A stretch of DNA of 64,000 nucleotides from Cereibacter changlensis JA139. GTDB lineage: Bacteria > Pseudomonadota > Alphaproteobacteria > Rhodobacterales > Rhodobacteraceae. Position numbers and translations under genes: made by a program. Under the pieces are notes generated by a model. That model searched no databases and was not told the origin of the DNA. It was given only the letters and a program-made list of their open reading frames with translations. Location of the stretch: contig NZ_PZKG01000009.1 of NCBI RefSeq assembly GCF_003034985.1, positions 1 to 64,000 of the forward strand. Direction: 5' to 3'. Of the stretch, positions 1 through 8,147 are shown piece after piece (positions within the stretch are counted from its first letter, which is position 1; each line of letters opens with the position of its first letter).

Positions 1-111
1 ATCATCAAGGCTCAGATGACCGTGAAAACGCTGTGTCGCCACCAGCAGCAGCGCCGCTGCCAGACTTGCCACCACACCGATAAGACCAGGAACCAGAAAC
101 ATGTTCGCCAT
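1..111 (-). CDS. N-terminus of a membrane protein, probably polyprenyl-phosphate sugar-1-phosphate transferase (partial)
   Basis: Only the first 37 codons lie in the window; the frame is open to base 1. The start is ATG at 109-111, with a second in-frame ATG at 100-102. The peptide opens with one hydrophobic segment (residues 4-25) and then reads TQRFHGHLSLDD. This resembles the amino end of WecA/MraY-type undecaprenyl-phosphate sugar-1-phosphate transferases of Rhodobacterales, which start with a membrane helix followed by an HLSLD-like stretch. The family call is tentative because the catalytic aspartates lie outside the window. No strong Shine-Dalgarno sequence is visible. Confidence 0.45.
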   Translation of the reverse strand, partial: MANMFLVPGLIGVVASLAAALLLVATQRFHGHLSLDD

Positions 112-495
112 CCATACTGATACTTGCCAGACTAGCCGGATTGCATTGTCGCCATTATGACGAGACCGCAAATATTATCTGACTGACAAAAGGCTTCGCC
201 GCTTTTTCGTGCAATTCGCGAACTATCTTGATGAAAACACCAGATTCTTCGCGGTTTTGCTGAGGAGACCATGCGGCAGGTCAAGCTCAATATCAACCTA
301 AGGTTAAGTAAATCCGCAACGTCGCGGCCTGCTGTTGCGGCCGATCATACAGAGAAGTTACGCCATGTTGCATCCGCAGCATCGCCTGCCTGCGTCGGAA
401 GACCGCCGATGCGGCCGCCCCCCGCCTGCCCGTGCATTGCCGTTTCGGCCCGATCCGCTAGGGTGGGGCAAACATCCAGAAAAGGGGGCAGGCAG
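112..495. other. Divergent intergenic region
   Basis: This 384-bp stretch separates the leftward gene at the edge from the transglycosylase. It is clearly more AT-rich than its surroundings, especially 150-330. A sigma-70-like pair can be drawn at 437-442 (TTGCCG) and 459-464 (TAGGGT) with a 16-base spacer, 32 bases before the transglycosylase ATG; this is a weak call. Nothing else convincing was found. Confidence 0.5.
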
Positions 496-1731
496 ATGCA
501 GGCAACGCGACGGGCAGTTCTCTTCGGCATATCGGCCACGGCGCTCGCCGCCTGTTCCGGCGGCGGCTCGGGCTTCGCGCCCCGCCCCGCCGAGCCGGCG
601 ATGCGGGCGGTGCCGAATGCGGCCTATGACGCCTGGGTGGCGGGCTTCCGCGGCCGCGCGGCAGCCAGCGGCATCGCGGTCTCGACCATCGACAGCGCCT
701 TCCGTAGCGCGGGCTTCCTGCCCGGCGTGATCGAGCGCGACCGCAACCAGACCGAATTCACCCGCACGCTGGAGGATTACCTCGCCATCGCCGCCTCGGA
801 CGAGCGGGTCGGCAAGGGCCGCGCCGCCTATGCCCGCCAGCGCGGCGTTCTGGCCGAGATCGAGGCGCGCTATGGCGTGGAATCGCAGGTGGTCTGCGCC
901 GTCTGGGGGCTGGAGAGCTTCTATGGCGAACGGCGCGGCACGGTGCCGGTGATCTCGGCGCTGTCGACGCTGGCCTTCGAGGGCCGGCGCGGCGCCTTCT
1001 TCGAAAGCCAGCTGATCGCCGCGCTGAAGATCCTGCAGAACGGCGACGTGAGCCCGCAGGGCATGACCGGCAGTTGGGCCGGGGCGATGGGCCATACCCA
1101 GTTCATCCCGACCTCCTACCTCGCCTATGCGGTGGATTTCCGCGGCGACGGCCGGCGCGACATCTGGTCGGAGGATCCGACCGACGCGCTGGCCTCCACC
1201 GCCGCCTATCTCGCGCGCTCGGGCTGGACCCATGGCCAGCCCTGGGGCGTCGAGGTGCGGCTGCCACAGGGCTTCTCCGGCCCGCTCGGACGCAGCACAA
1301 CCCGCAGCCCCTCGGACTGGGCGGCGGCGGGGGTGCGCGACATGGACGGGCGGGTGGTGCCGAACCACGGCCCGGCTTCGATCCTCGCGCCGATGGGGCT
1401 CTCCGGCCCGGCCTTCATGGTGTTCCGCAACTTCACCGTCATCACCCGCTACAACAACGCGGAGAATTACGTGATCGGCGTCGGGCATCTGTCGGACCTG
1501 CTGCGCGGCGGCCCGGCGATCCGCGGCTCCTTCCCGCCGGATGCGCGCGGCATGACCAAGCCTGACCGGCAGGATCTGCAGCGCCGCCTGACCGCCGCGG
1601 GCTTCGACACCGGCGGCAGCGACGGGGTCATCGGCCCGAAAAGCCGCGAGGCGATCTCCGCCTGGCAGCGCGCCAATGGCATGACCCCGACCGGCGAGCC
1701 CTCGCTGGAAATGCTGGCGCGGCTGCGCTGA
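496..1731 (+). CDS. Lytic murein transglycosylase (MltB type) with C-terminal peptidoglycan-binding domain
   Basis: A 411-aa lipoprotein that cleaves the glycan strands of peptidoglycan at MurNAc-GlcNAc bonds to form 1,6-anhydro ends. The ATG at 496 follows AGGGGGCAGGCAG and gives a textbook lipoprotein signal, with ALAAC placing the lipidated Cys at residue 20. An in-frame ATG at 271 would add 75 residues and bury this signal, so it was not used. The SLT_2/MltB domain runs from about residue 40 to 345; the catalytic glutamate is E140 in VWGLESFYG. A PG_binding_1 domain covers about residues 355-411. It acts at the outer membrane facing the periplasm. A hairpin follows the stop. Confidence 0.93.
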   Translation: MQATRRAVLFGISATALAACSGGGSGFAPRPAEPAMRAVPNAAYDAWVAGFRGRAAASGIAVSTIDSAFRSAGFLPGVIERDRNQTEFTRTLEDYLAIAASDERVGKGRAAYARQRGVLAEIEARYGVESQVVCAVWGLESFYGERRGTVPVISALSTLAFEGRRGAFFESQLIAALKILQNGDVSPQGMTGSWAGAMGHTQFIPTSYLAYAVDFRGDGRRDIWSEDPTDALASTAAYLARSGWTHGQPWGVEVRLPQGFSGPLGRSTTRSPSDWAAAGVRDMDGRVVPNHGPASILAPMGLSGPAFMVFRNFTVITRYNNAENYVIGVGHLSDLLRGGPAIRGSFPPDARGMTKPDRQDLQRRLTAAGFDTGGSDGVIGPKSREAISAWQRANGMTPTGEPSLEMLARLR

Positions 1732-1747
1732 ACCCCCTGAACGGAAA

Positions 1748-1771
1748 CTGCCGCGCCCTCGGGTGCGGCAG
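1748..1771. terminator. Hairpin between convergent genes
   Basis: CTGCCGC (1748-1754) pairs with GCGGCAG (1765-1771), and the stem can extend inward through one G-U pair. It lies 17 bases after the transglycosylase stop and 25 bases from the end of the convergent cytochrome gene. No T-tract follows on either side, so this is a terminator candidate by position and structure only. Confidence 0.45.
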
Positions 1772-1795
1772 CGGGTCAAGCCCGAAAAGCCTGCC

Positions 1796-2383
1796 TCAGC
1801 TCGGGCAGGCGGAGCCCGTGTCGATCCAGGCGCGGGTCAGTTCGCCGAACAGCTCCTGCGAGCCCGGCGCGGGCGTGCGACCCTCGCCCGGCTCCCAGCC
1901 CCAGCCGACCAGCCCATCCTCGGCATTGTGCTCGTGCAGCGCCTCCAGATCCTTGCCGCCATTGCGCTCAGGATCCTTGATCTGCGCGCAGATCTCGCCA
2001 AGGCTCAGCCCCACCCAGCCCATGCTCAAGGGCGCCAGCGCCCAGGGCTCATGCCCCGGGATGCTGCCCGGCGAGCCGACGAACTCCACGTTCTCGGCGC
2101 TGTGGCAGGTGGCGCAGTTCATCCCCGGCGCGCCGAAATCGGCCACGCCGCGTACGACGGGCGGCTCGTGCGGCTGCATGTCGTCGCCTTGGGTCGGCCC
2201 GCCGTTCACCGGATGGCAGTTCAGGCAGCGCGGATGGGTCAGCACCTTGCCCATCTCCTCGAACAGCGCAACCGAGCGTTCGGTTTGGTCGGCGATCCCG
2301 GAAAAATCACCCGGGCCGCGCAAAACCTGGGCGGCGGCAGGCGACACGAAAGCGGCAAGCGCCGCGGCAAGCATGATACGCAT
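1796..2383 (-). CDS. Dihaem c-type cytochrome, partner of the molybdenum oxidoreductase
   Basis: A 195-aa protein with a Sec signal peptide (about residues 1-18, ending SPAAA-Q) and two haem-binding motifs, CLNCH at 53-57 and CATCH at 90-94. It should be exported to the periplasm and carry two covalent haems. It is the last gene of a leftward three-gene unit starting 12 bases after the molybdopterin subunit. By analogy with periplasmic xanthine-dehydrogenase-family enzymes, it probably takes electrons from the 2Fe-2S subunit and passes them to the respiratory chain. The spacing of the two motifs, with few other cysteines, differs from classical diheme cytochrome c4. Confidence 0.85.
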   Translation of the reverse strand: MRIMLAAALAAFVSPAAAQVLRGPGDFSGIADQTERSVALFEEMGKVLTHPRCLNCHPVNGGPTQGDDMQPHEPPVVRGVADFGAPGMNCATCHSAENVEFVGSPGSIPGHEPWALAPLSMGWVGLSLGEICAQIKDPERNGGKDLEALHEHNAEDGLVGWGWEPGEGRTPAPGSQELFGELTRAWIDTGSACPS

Positions 2384-2395
2384 GGGTCTATCCCT

Positions 2396-4552
2396 TCAAG
2401 CGGTCAGGGTGGAGAAGGGAAGCTGGTGAACCGTCTGCCCGGTCAGCGCGCGCCAGGCATTGGCGAGCGCGGGGGCCAGAGGCGGCACACCCGGCTCTCC
2501 GACCCCGGTCGGGTCTTCGCCGCTCTGGAGGATCGCCACCTCCACCTTCGGCATCTCGCTGATCCGCAGCATCCGGTAGCCGTCGAAGTTGTGCTGCTCC
2601 ACGCCGCCGCCTTCGCCCAGCGTGATCTCGTTGAAGAGCGCCGTGCCGAGCGCATAGCCGATGCCGCCCTCCATCTGCGCCCGGATCACGTTGGGGTTCA
2701 CCGCCACGCCGCAATCCACCGCGCACCAGACCTGCGTCACATGCGGGAAACCGTTGCGATCCTCGACCTCGAGGATCTGCGCGACATAGGTGCCGAAGCT
2801 CTTGGCCAGCGCCACGCCATAGCCCTTGCCCTCGGCCCTGCGCCCGGACCAATTGGCGATCTCCGCCACCTTCTCCAGCACGGCCCGCTGCCGCGTGGCC
2901 TCGGGCAGCATCAGGTCGAGCCGCCCCTGCACCGGGTCCTTGCCGGCCTTCTCCAGCACCTCGTCGAGGAAGACCTCCACCGCATAGGCGGTGTGGGTAT
3001 GCCCGACCGAGCGCCACCAGAGCACCGGCACCGGGCTGTCCACCCGCGCCCAGGTGATCCTGCGCGCCCCCACGTCATAGGGCAGGTCGTTCGACCCCTC
3101 GTAGGAGGTCGGATCCAGCCCGTTCTGCATCATGCCTTCCATCGGCGTGCCCGCCATGATCGACTGGTTCGCCACCGCGTTTTCCCAGCCGACGATCCGC
3201 CCCTCGGCATCGATCCCGGCGCGCAGCCGGTGCACCGTCGCCGGGCGGTAGTAGCCGCCCTGCAGATCGTCCTCGCGGGTCCAGACCAGCTTGAACACCC
3301 CGTCGCGCCCCGCCGCCTTTGCGACCTCGGCCACTTCCTTGGCCAGATGCGCCGAGCCCTGCGCCCGCCGCCCGAAGGAGCCGCCCGCCAGAAGCACGTT
3401 GATCTGCACATCCTCAGGCTTCATCCCCAGCACGCCCGCCGCCGTCGGCTTGTCGAAGGAGGGGAACTGGCTGCCGAACCACATCTCGGCCTTGCCCTCC
3501 TTGGTCTCGATCACCGCATCCAGCGGCTCCATCGGCGCATGGGCGAGATAGGGGAAGCGGAACTCGGCCTCCAGCACCTCGGCCGCGCCGTCGATCGCCC
3601 CGGCATCGCCGGCCTCCTCGACCATCGCGCCGCCCGCCTTGGCCGCATCGGACAGATCCTGCAGCATCTGCGCCGAGCTGCGCGTCTCGGCGCCGCTCTC
3701 GTCCCACTCCAGCACCAGCGCATCCCGGCCCTTCAGCGCCGCGAAGGTGCCGGTGGCATAGACTGCAACCCCCGAGGAGATCTCCCGCACCATCTCCACG
3801 CCCTTGACCTGCAGCGCCGCCGCATCGTCCACGCTGCGCAGCTTGGCGCCGAACTTCGGCGCACGCGCGACCACCACGGTCAGCATGCCCTCGCGGTAGA
3901 CGTCCATGGTGAAGCCCGCGGTGCCATTGGCTTTGGCCACGCTGTCTAGCTTCGGCCGGTCGGTGCCGATCAGCACGAAATCCTTGGGGTCCTTCACCGG
4001 CGGATCTTCCGGCACGGCCATCCCGGCAGCCGTCGCCGCCAGAGCGCCGAAGCCCGAGGACTTGCCGCTCGGATGCGCAACCTTGCCGGCGCTGACGGTG
4101 ATCTCCTCCGCCGGCACGCCCCATTCGGCGGCCGCCGCCTCGACCAGCATCGCCCGGGCCGCGGCCCCGGCCTTGCGCATCTGCATGTAGCTGTTGGCCA
4201 TGGCGGTGGACCCGCCGGTGCCCTGCGCCCCGAACAAGAGGTTCGCATAGAGCGCGTCGTTGCCCGGCGCCCCTTCGGCGCGCATCTGGCTCCAGTCGGC
4301 GTCGAGTTCCTCGGCCACCAGCGTGGCAAGCCCGGTATAGGGCCCCTGCCCCATCTCCAGATGCTTGATCATCACCGTCACCGTATCGTCGCTGGCGATG
4401 CGGACGAAGGCGTTCGGCGCGAAGGGCGCACTGCCGCTGGCAGCGGCGCTCTGCGCCCGCGCGCCACCGAGCGGCAGCGTCAGCGCGAGGGTGAAGCCCG
4501 CGGTTCCTGCGAGGAAACCACGCCGGGAAAGTTGGGGGGACACATGGGTCAT
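2396..4552 (-). CDS. Molybdopterin-binding subunit of a xanthine dehydrogenase-family oxidoreductase (isoquinoline 1-oxidoreductase beta-like)
   Basis: A 718-aa protein. Its N-terminus is a twin-arginine signal, SRRGFLAGTAG (residues 9-19), followed by a hydrophobic stretch ending GGARA, so it is exported folded with cofactor. The body matches the IorB/aldehyde dehydrogenase family that hydroxylates aldehydes or N-heterocycles at a molybdenum cytosine dinucleotide centre, with motifs such as LAGGSFGRRA and VWCAVDCG. It starts three bases after the stop of the 2Fe-2S subunit, which lacks its own signal and presumably rides out with this subunit. The substrate cannot be read from sequence; the IorB-like subgroup includes many aldehyde-oxidising enzymes. 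Confidence 0.9.
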   Translation of the reverse strand: MTHVSPQLSRRGFLAGTAGFTLALTLPLGGARAQSAAASGSAPFAPNAFVRIASDDTVTVMIKHLEMGQGPYTGLATLVAEELDADWSQMRAEGAPGNDALYANLLFGAQGTGGSTAMANSYMQMRKAGAAARAMLVEAAAAEWGVPAEEITVSAGKVAHPSGKSSGFGALAATAAGMAVPEDPPVKDPKDFVLIGTDRPKLDSVAKANGTAGFTMDVYREGMLTVVVARAPKFGAKLRSVDDAAALQVKGVEMVREISSGVAVYATGTFAALKGRDALVLEWDESGAETRSSAQMLQDLSDAAKAGGAMVEEAGDAGAIDGAAEVLEAEFRFPYLAHAPMEPLDAVIETKEGKAEMWFGSQFPSFDKPTAAGVLGMKPEDVQINVLLAGGSFGRRAQGSAHLAKEVAEVAKAAGRDGVFKLVWTREDDLQGGYYRPATVHRLRAGIDAEGRIVGWENAVANQSIMAGTPMEGMMQNGLDPTSYEGSNDLPYDVGARRITWARVDSPVPVLWWRSVGHTHTAYAVEVFLDEVLEKAGKDPVQGRLDLMLPEATRQRAVLEKVAEIANWSGRRAEGKGYGVALAKSFGTYVAQILEVEDRNGFPHVTQVWCAVDCGVAVNPNVIRAQMEGGIGYALGTALFNEITLGEGGGVEQHNFDGYRMLRISEMPKVEVAILQSGEDPTGVGEPGVPPLAPALANAWRALTGQTVHQLPFSTLTA

Positions 4553-4555
4553 GGC

Positions 4556-5014
4556 TCAGCCCTCCAGAGTCTTGGCGGCGTCATGGATCGCCTGCCGGAT
4601 CCGGACATAGGTGGCGCAGCGGCAGACATTGCCGTTCATCGCATTGTCGATGTCCTCGTCGGTCGGGTTGGACACCAGCTGCAGCAGCGCCGTCGCCGAC
4701 ATCACCTGCCCCGACTGGCACCAGCCGCATTGCGGCACGTCGAGCGCCGCCCAGGCCGCCTGCACCGCCTCGATCTCCGGCCCTTCCATCCCTTCGATGG
4801 TGGTCACCTCCGACCCGTCGATGCTGCCGATCGGCGTCACGCAGGACCGGCGCGGCATGCCGTCCAGCATCACCGTGCAGGCGCCGCATTGCGCCACGCC
4901 GCAGCCGAATTTCGTGCCCGTCAGGCGCAGCTCGTCGCGCAGCGCCCAGAGCAGCGGGGTCTCGGGATCGAGGTCGAGCGTGACCTCCTTGCCGTTCACA
5001 CCGAGTTTTATCAT
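4556..5014 (-). CDS. (2Fe-2S)-binding subunit of the molybdenum oxidoreductase (isoquinoline 1-oxidoreductase alpha-like)
   Basis: A 153-aa protein with both clusters of the family. The plant-type N-terminal cluster uses C38, C43, C46 and C58 ([11 protein letters not shown]), and the helical C-terminal cluster uses C96, C99, C131 and C133 (CGWCQSGQ and CRC). It relays electrons from the molybdenum site to the cytochrome. The ATG at 5014 was chosen because GGAGGCAGCC precedes it and the family begins with an MIKL-like strand; an upstream in-frame start would add 45 unrelated residues. It is the first gene of the unit and is divergent from ku with 133 bases between. Confidence 0.92.
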   Translation of the reverse strand: MIKLGVNGKEVTLDLDPETPLLWALRDELRLTGTKFGCGVAQCGACTVMLDGMPRRSCVTPIGSIDGSEVTTIEGMEGPEIEAVQAAWAALDVPQCGWCQSGQVMSATALLQLVSNPTDEDIDNAMNGNVCRCATYVRIRQAIHDAAKTLEG

Positions 5015-5147
5015 GGCTGCCTCCTGAGGTCGCTTTGCCGGGTAACTAGCCGCGGAGCCGGCCCCGTCAAGGCAAGCCTGCGGCCTATCGCCGCGGAACC
5101 ACGCCGCGCCCTGCCGCATTGACAAGGCCCGGGGATCGGAGACCGCC

Positions 5148-5936
5148 ATGCCGCCGCGCAGCTTCTGGAAGGGCTATCTCAAGCTCTCGCTCGTCACCTG
5201 CCCGGTGACGATGATGCCCGCCACGACCGAGAGCGAGCGCGTCCGCTTCCGCACGATGAACGCGAAATCCGGCCATCCGGTCGCCAGCCGCTATGTCGAT
5301 GCGGTGACCGGCAAGCCGGTGGCCGATGACGACCTGACCAAGGGTTATCCGCGCGGCGAGGACGAGCATGTCATCCTCGAGGAGGAAGACCTCGACAGCG
5401 TCGCCCTCGACAGCACCCGCACCATCGACATCGAGACCTTCGTCGAGGCCGAGACGATCGGCTGGATCTTCTACGACAAGCCGCATTACCTGCTGCCCTC
5501 CGACGCCGTGGGAGAGGAGGCCTTCGCGGTGATCCGCGAGGCGATGGCGGCGACCGGCCGGGTCGGCATCTCGCGGCTGGTGATGGGCGGGCGCGAACGT
5601 GCGGTGATGCTCGCCCCGCGCGGCGACGGCATCGTGCTCTGGACGCTGCGCTACGGCGACGAGGTGCGCAAGGCAGATGCCTATTTCGGCAAGCTCGGCA
5701 GCGCCAAGCCCGAGGCGAAGCTGATGACGCTGGTGAAATCCCTGATCGACGAGCGCACGGCGGAATGGGATCCGAAGCTGGTCGAGGACCCGGTGCAGGA
5801 CAACCTGCTCGAGATGATCGCGAAGAAGCGCAAGTCGAAGAAGACGGTCGCCGCCCCGCGCAAGGGCGCGCCAAGTTCGGGCAATGTGGTCAACATCATG
5901 GACGCGCTGCGCCAGAGCCTGAACAAAAAATCCTGA
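5148..5936 (+). CDS. ku: Non-homologous end-joining protein Ku (copy 1)
   Basis: A 262-aa bacterial Ku: a homodimeric ring that binds double-strand DNA ends and recruits ligase D. The start [20 protein letters not shown] is the typical Ku core opening, and GGAG lies eight bases before the ATG. The core fills about residues 1-230; a short basic tail (KKRKSKK) and a C-terminal segment ending [11 protein letters not shown] follow, as in other bacterial Ku. No ligD is present in the window. A second ku lies convergently downstream, separated by an unusual set of four hairpins. Multiple Ku paralogues are common in alphaproteobacteria and may form heterodimers. Confidence 0.93.
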   Translation: MPPRSFWKGYLKLSLVTCPVTMMPATTESERVRFRTMNAKSGHPVASRYVDAVTGKPVADDDLTKGYPRGEDEHVILEEEDLDSVALDSTRTIDIETFVEAETIGWIFYDKPHYLLPSDAVGEEAFAVIREAMAATGRVGISRLVMGGRERAVMLAPRGDGIVLWTLRYGDEVRKADAYFGKLGSAKPEAKLMTLVKSLIDERTAEWDPKLVEDPVQDNLLEMIAKKRKSKKTVAAPRKGAPSSGNVVNIMDALRQSLNKKS

Positions 5937-5948
5937 CCCTTGCGAAAC

Positions 5949-6048
5949 GGGCTTTCTGCGAAAGCCCTGCGCCACGATCTTTCTGCGAAAGATCCCTGCC
6001 AGCGTTTTCGCAGAAAACGCGACCTCCCCGGATCTTCGCAGAAGATCC
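5949..6048. repeat. Four tandem hairpins of one design between convergent ku genes
   Basis: Four perfect inverted repeats, each an 8-bp stem with a 3-base loop, occupy 5949-5967, 5976-5994, 6002-6020 and 6030-6048. Left arms are GGGCTTTC, GATCTTTC, GCGTTTTC and GGATCTTC; loops are TGC, TGC, GCA and GCA. The core TTC-TGC-GAA is shared (its complement in the last two), while the outer stem bases vary with full compensation. Starts are spaced 27, 26 and 28 bases. Position between two convergent stops suggests bidirectional termination, but four copies are more than needed. Confidence 0.9.
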
Positions 6049-6055
6049 GTCGCCC

Positions 6056-6895
6056 TCACCCCGCCTTGCGCCGCGCCGCAGCCGCCGGCTTGGCCTTCGG
6101 CTTCGCCGCCTTCCGCGCCGGCGTCTTCTTCCCCGCGCTCTCGCGCAGCGCCGCCAGCAGGTCGCCCGGCTCCGATGCCTTCGGCGCGGGCTTCGGCGTC
6201 AGCTTGCGCCCCTCAAGCTTGGCCTGCACCAGCTCCGCCAACGCCGCGTCATAGCGGTCGTCGAAGCCGGTCGGATCGAAAGTGCCCGCCTTGGTCTGGA
6301 TGATATGCTTGGCCAGATCCAGCATCTCGCCCTTGATCTTCATCTTCGGCGCCTCGGCAAAGGCCTCCTCCGCCGAGCGCACCTCGTAGTCGAAGTTCAG
6401 CGTGGTTCCCACCAGCCCGTCGTCATGCGGCCGGATCAGCAGGGTGCGCAGCCGGCGGAACAGCACGGTCTGCGCCAGCGCCGCCACCTTCTTCGCCCGC
6501 ATCCCCTCGCGCAGCAGCACGAAGCTCTCCTCGGCCTCGGGGTCGGCAGGGCCGATGTAATAGGGCTTGTCGAAATAGACCGCATCCACCGCCGCGCAGC
6601 CGATGAAGCTCTGCACCGCCAGCGTCTTGTCCGACTCGGGGATCGCCCCGGCGATGTCCTCGGGCGTGAGCAGGATGTATTCGTCCGCGGCCACCTCGTA
6701 GCCCTTGGCCTGATCTTCCCTGGCCACCGGCTTGCCGCTCTCGGAATCGACGAAGTCGCGGTGCACGCGATGCCCGGTCTTGCGGTTGATCGTGTGAAAG
6801 CTCACGCGCTCCGCTGTCGAGGCTGCCGCATAGAGCGCCACCGGGCAGACCAGTTCGCCGACCTTCAGATAGCCTTTCCAGATCGCTCTCGGCAT
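6056..6895 (-). CDS. ku: Non-homologous end-joining protein Ku (copy 2)
   Basis: A 279-aa Ku homologue opening MPRAIWKGYLKVGELVCPVA. ATG at 6895 was chosen because GGAGGCGCCGCG precedes it and the homologous core starts there. After the DNA-bridging core (to about residue 235) comes a longer tail than in copy 1, ending in a Lys/Ala-rich stretch (KKTPARKAAKPKAKPAAAA), which may add DNA binding as described for other lysine-tailed bacterial Ku proteins. It is convergent with copy 1 and divergent from the haemolysin-III gene with 147 bases between. The two Ku proteins differ clearly in sequence, so this is not a recent duplication. Confidence 0.93.
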   Translation of the reverse strand: MPRAIWKGYLKVGELVCPVALYAAASTAERVSFHTINRKTGHRVHRDFVDSESGKPVAREDQAKGYEVAADEYILLTPEDIAGAIPESDKTLAVQSFIGCAAVDAVYFDKPYYIGPADPEAEESFVLLREGMRAKKVAALAQTVLFRRLRTLLIRPHDDGLVGTTLNFDYEVRSAEEAFAEAPKMKIKGEMLDLAKHIIQTKAGTFDPTGFDDRYDAALAELVQAKLEGRKLTPKPAPKASEPGDLLAALRESAGKKTPARKAAKPKAKPAAAARRKAG

Positions 6896-7042
6896 CGCGG
6901 CGCCTCCATCGCTTGTCCCCGAAGCCACAAGCCGCCCGGCCCGCCCCGGGTTCCCGCGGGCGGCGGCACGATGCGACGGGTTCCTGCAATTATCCGGAAG
7001 GTCAGGTGGTGCCGCCGCCGGATTCCACCCTACATTCGGTTC

Positions 7043-7711
7043 ATGCAAAGATTTCTGCCTCCCCGCGCCGGATACAGTCGGGCCGAACGCCTTTCGGATG
7101 CGGCCGTGCATGTCTCCGGCCTCGCCGCGGCGCTGCTGGCGGTCCCGGCGCTGGTCGTGCTCGCCGTGATCTGGCGCGGCGACGGTGCGGCGATCACGGC
7201 GGCGGTGATCTATGGCGTCACCCTGATCGCGATGATCCTGTTCTCCGCGCTGTGCAACATGGTCGACGCCCCGGGCTGGTCGGTGCTGTGGAAGCGGCTC
7301 GACCATTCGGCGATCTACGCCAAGATCGCCGGCACCTTTTCGGCCTTCGTGCTGCTCTCGGGTCAGGGGCTCGCCCTCATGGCCGCGCTTTGGGCGGCGG
7401 CGGTCTGCGGCATGGCGCTGCGGGTGCTCTCGCCCGACCGGTTCCGCTGGCTGGCGGTCAGCCTCTATCTGGCGATGGGCTGGGCCGGGGCGGCCTTCGG
7501 CTGGCCGGTGTTCGCGGGCTATTCCGGCACGGTGCTGGGGCTGATCGCCGCAGGCGGGGTGCTTTACACCATCGGCACGGGGTTCTTCCTGCTCGACCGG
7601 CTTCCGTTCCACAACACGATCTGGCATGTCTTCGTCCTGATCGCGACGGTGATCTTCTATGTCGCGGTGATGATGCATCTGGCCGAAACCTCGGCCCTTG
7701 AAGGCGGCTGA
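7043..7711 (+). CDS. Haemolysin III / YqfA family (PAQR-like) membrane protein
   Basis: A 222-aa polytopic inner-membrane protein with about seven hydrophobic segments. It opens MQRFLPPRAGYSRAERLSDA. Conserved histidines appear in LDHSAIYAKIAGTF after the second helix and in FHNTIWHVFVL before the last, the zinc-site pattern of the haemolysin III/adiponectin-receptor superfamily. Despite the family name, haemolysis has been shown for few members, and the role here is unknown. The start is weakly supported: no clear Shine-Dalgarno sequence precedes 7043. The DUF1810 gene begins two bases after its stop, so the two are probably cotranscribed. Confidence 0.85.
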   Translation: MQRFLPPRAGYSRAERLSDAAVHVSGLAAALLAVPALVVLAVIWRGDGAAITAAVIYGVTLIAMILFSALCNMVDAPGWSVLWKRLDHSAIYAKIAGTFSAFVLLSGQGLALMAALWAAAVCGMALRVLSPDRFRWLAVSLYLAMGWAGAAFGWPVFAGYSGTVLGLIAAGGVLYTIGTGFFLLDRLPFHNTIWHVFVLIATVIFYVAVMMHLAETSALEGG

Positions 7712-7712
7712 G

Positions 7713-8147
7713 ATGTCCGGCAACGACCCCCATGACCTGCAGCGCTTCGTCAAGGCGCAATGGACCGCCTATGAGGCCGCGATGACCGAGCTGCAGGCGG
7801 GGCGCAAGCAGGGCCACTGGATGTGGTTCGTCTTCCCGCAGCTGCGCGGCCTCGGCCGGTCCGAGACGGCGCAGCGCTTCGGCCTCGCCTCGCTGGAGGA
7901 GGCGCGGGCCTATATCGCCCATCCGATGCTCGGGCGGCGGCTGGAGCTCGCGACCGAGACGGTGCTGTCGCGCGATCCGGCCTCGGTGACCGACATGTTC
8001 GGCACGCCCGACGACCTGAAGTTCCACTCCTGCATGAGCCTCTTCGCGCAAGCTGATCCCGGCCCCTACACCCCCTTCCGCATGGCGCTCGGGCGCTGGT
8101 TCGACGGCAGGCCCGATGCGGGCACCGCGCGGCTGCTCGGGCTCTAG
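7713..8147 (+). CDS. DUF1810 family protein
   Basis: A 144-aa soluble protein beginning MSGNDPHDLQRFVKAQ. It shows the DUF1810 hallmarks GRKQGHWMWFVFPQL near residue 40 and FHSCMSLF near residue 110. The family is widespread and of uncertain biochemical function. AAGGCGG precedes the ATG at 7713. Its TAG stop shares the tetranucleotide CTAG with the TAG stop of convergent rpoN, a 4-bp tail-to-tail overlap that leaves no room for a terminator between them. Confidence 0.85.
   Translation: MSGNDPHDLQRFVKAQWTAYEAAMTELQAGRKQGHWMWFVFPQLRGLGRSETAQRFGLASLEEARAYIAHPMLGRRLELATETVLSRDPASVTDMFGTPDDLKFHSCMSLFAQADPGPYTPFRMALGRWFDGRPDAGTARLLGL

Noticed and set aside
271-495. N-terminal extension of the transglycosylase from an ATG at 271 preceded by GAGGAG
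   Set aside because: It has a fair ribosome site, but it would bury the lipoprotein signal that starts at 496, and its sequence does not look coding.
5015-5149. Extension of the 2Fe-2S subunit upstream to 5149
   Set aside because: The added 45 residues have no family counterpart, the strong Shine-Dalgarno sequence lies before ATG 5014, and the extension would overlap the ku start.
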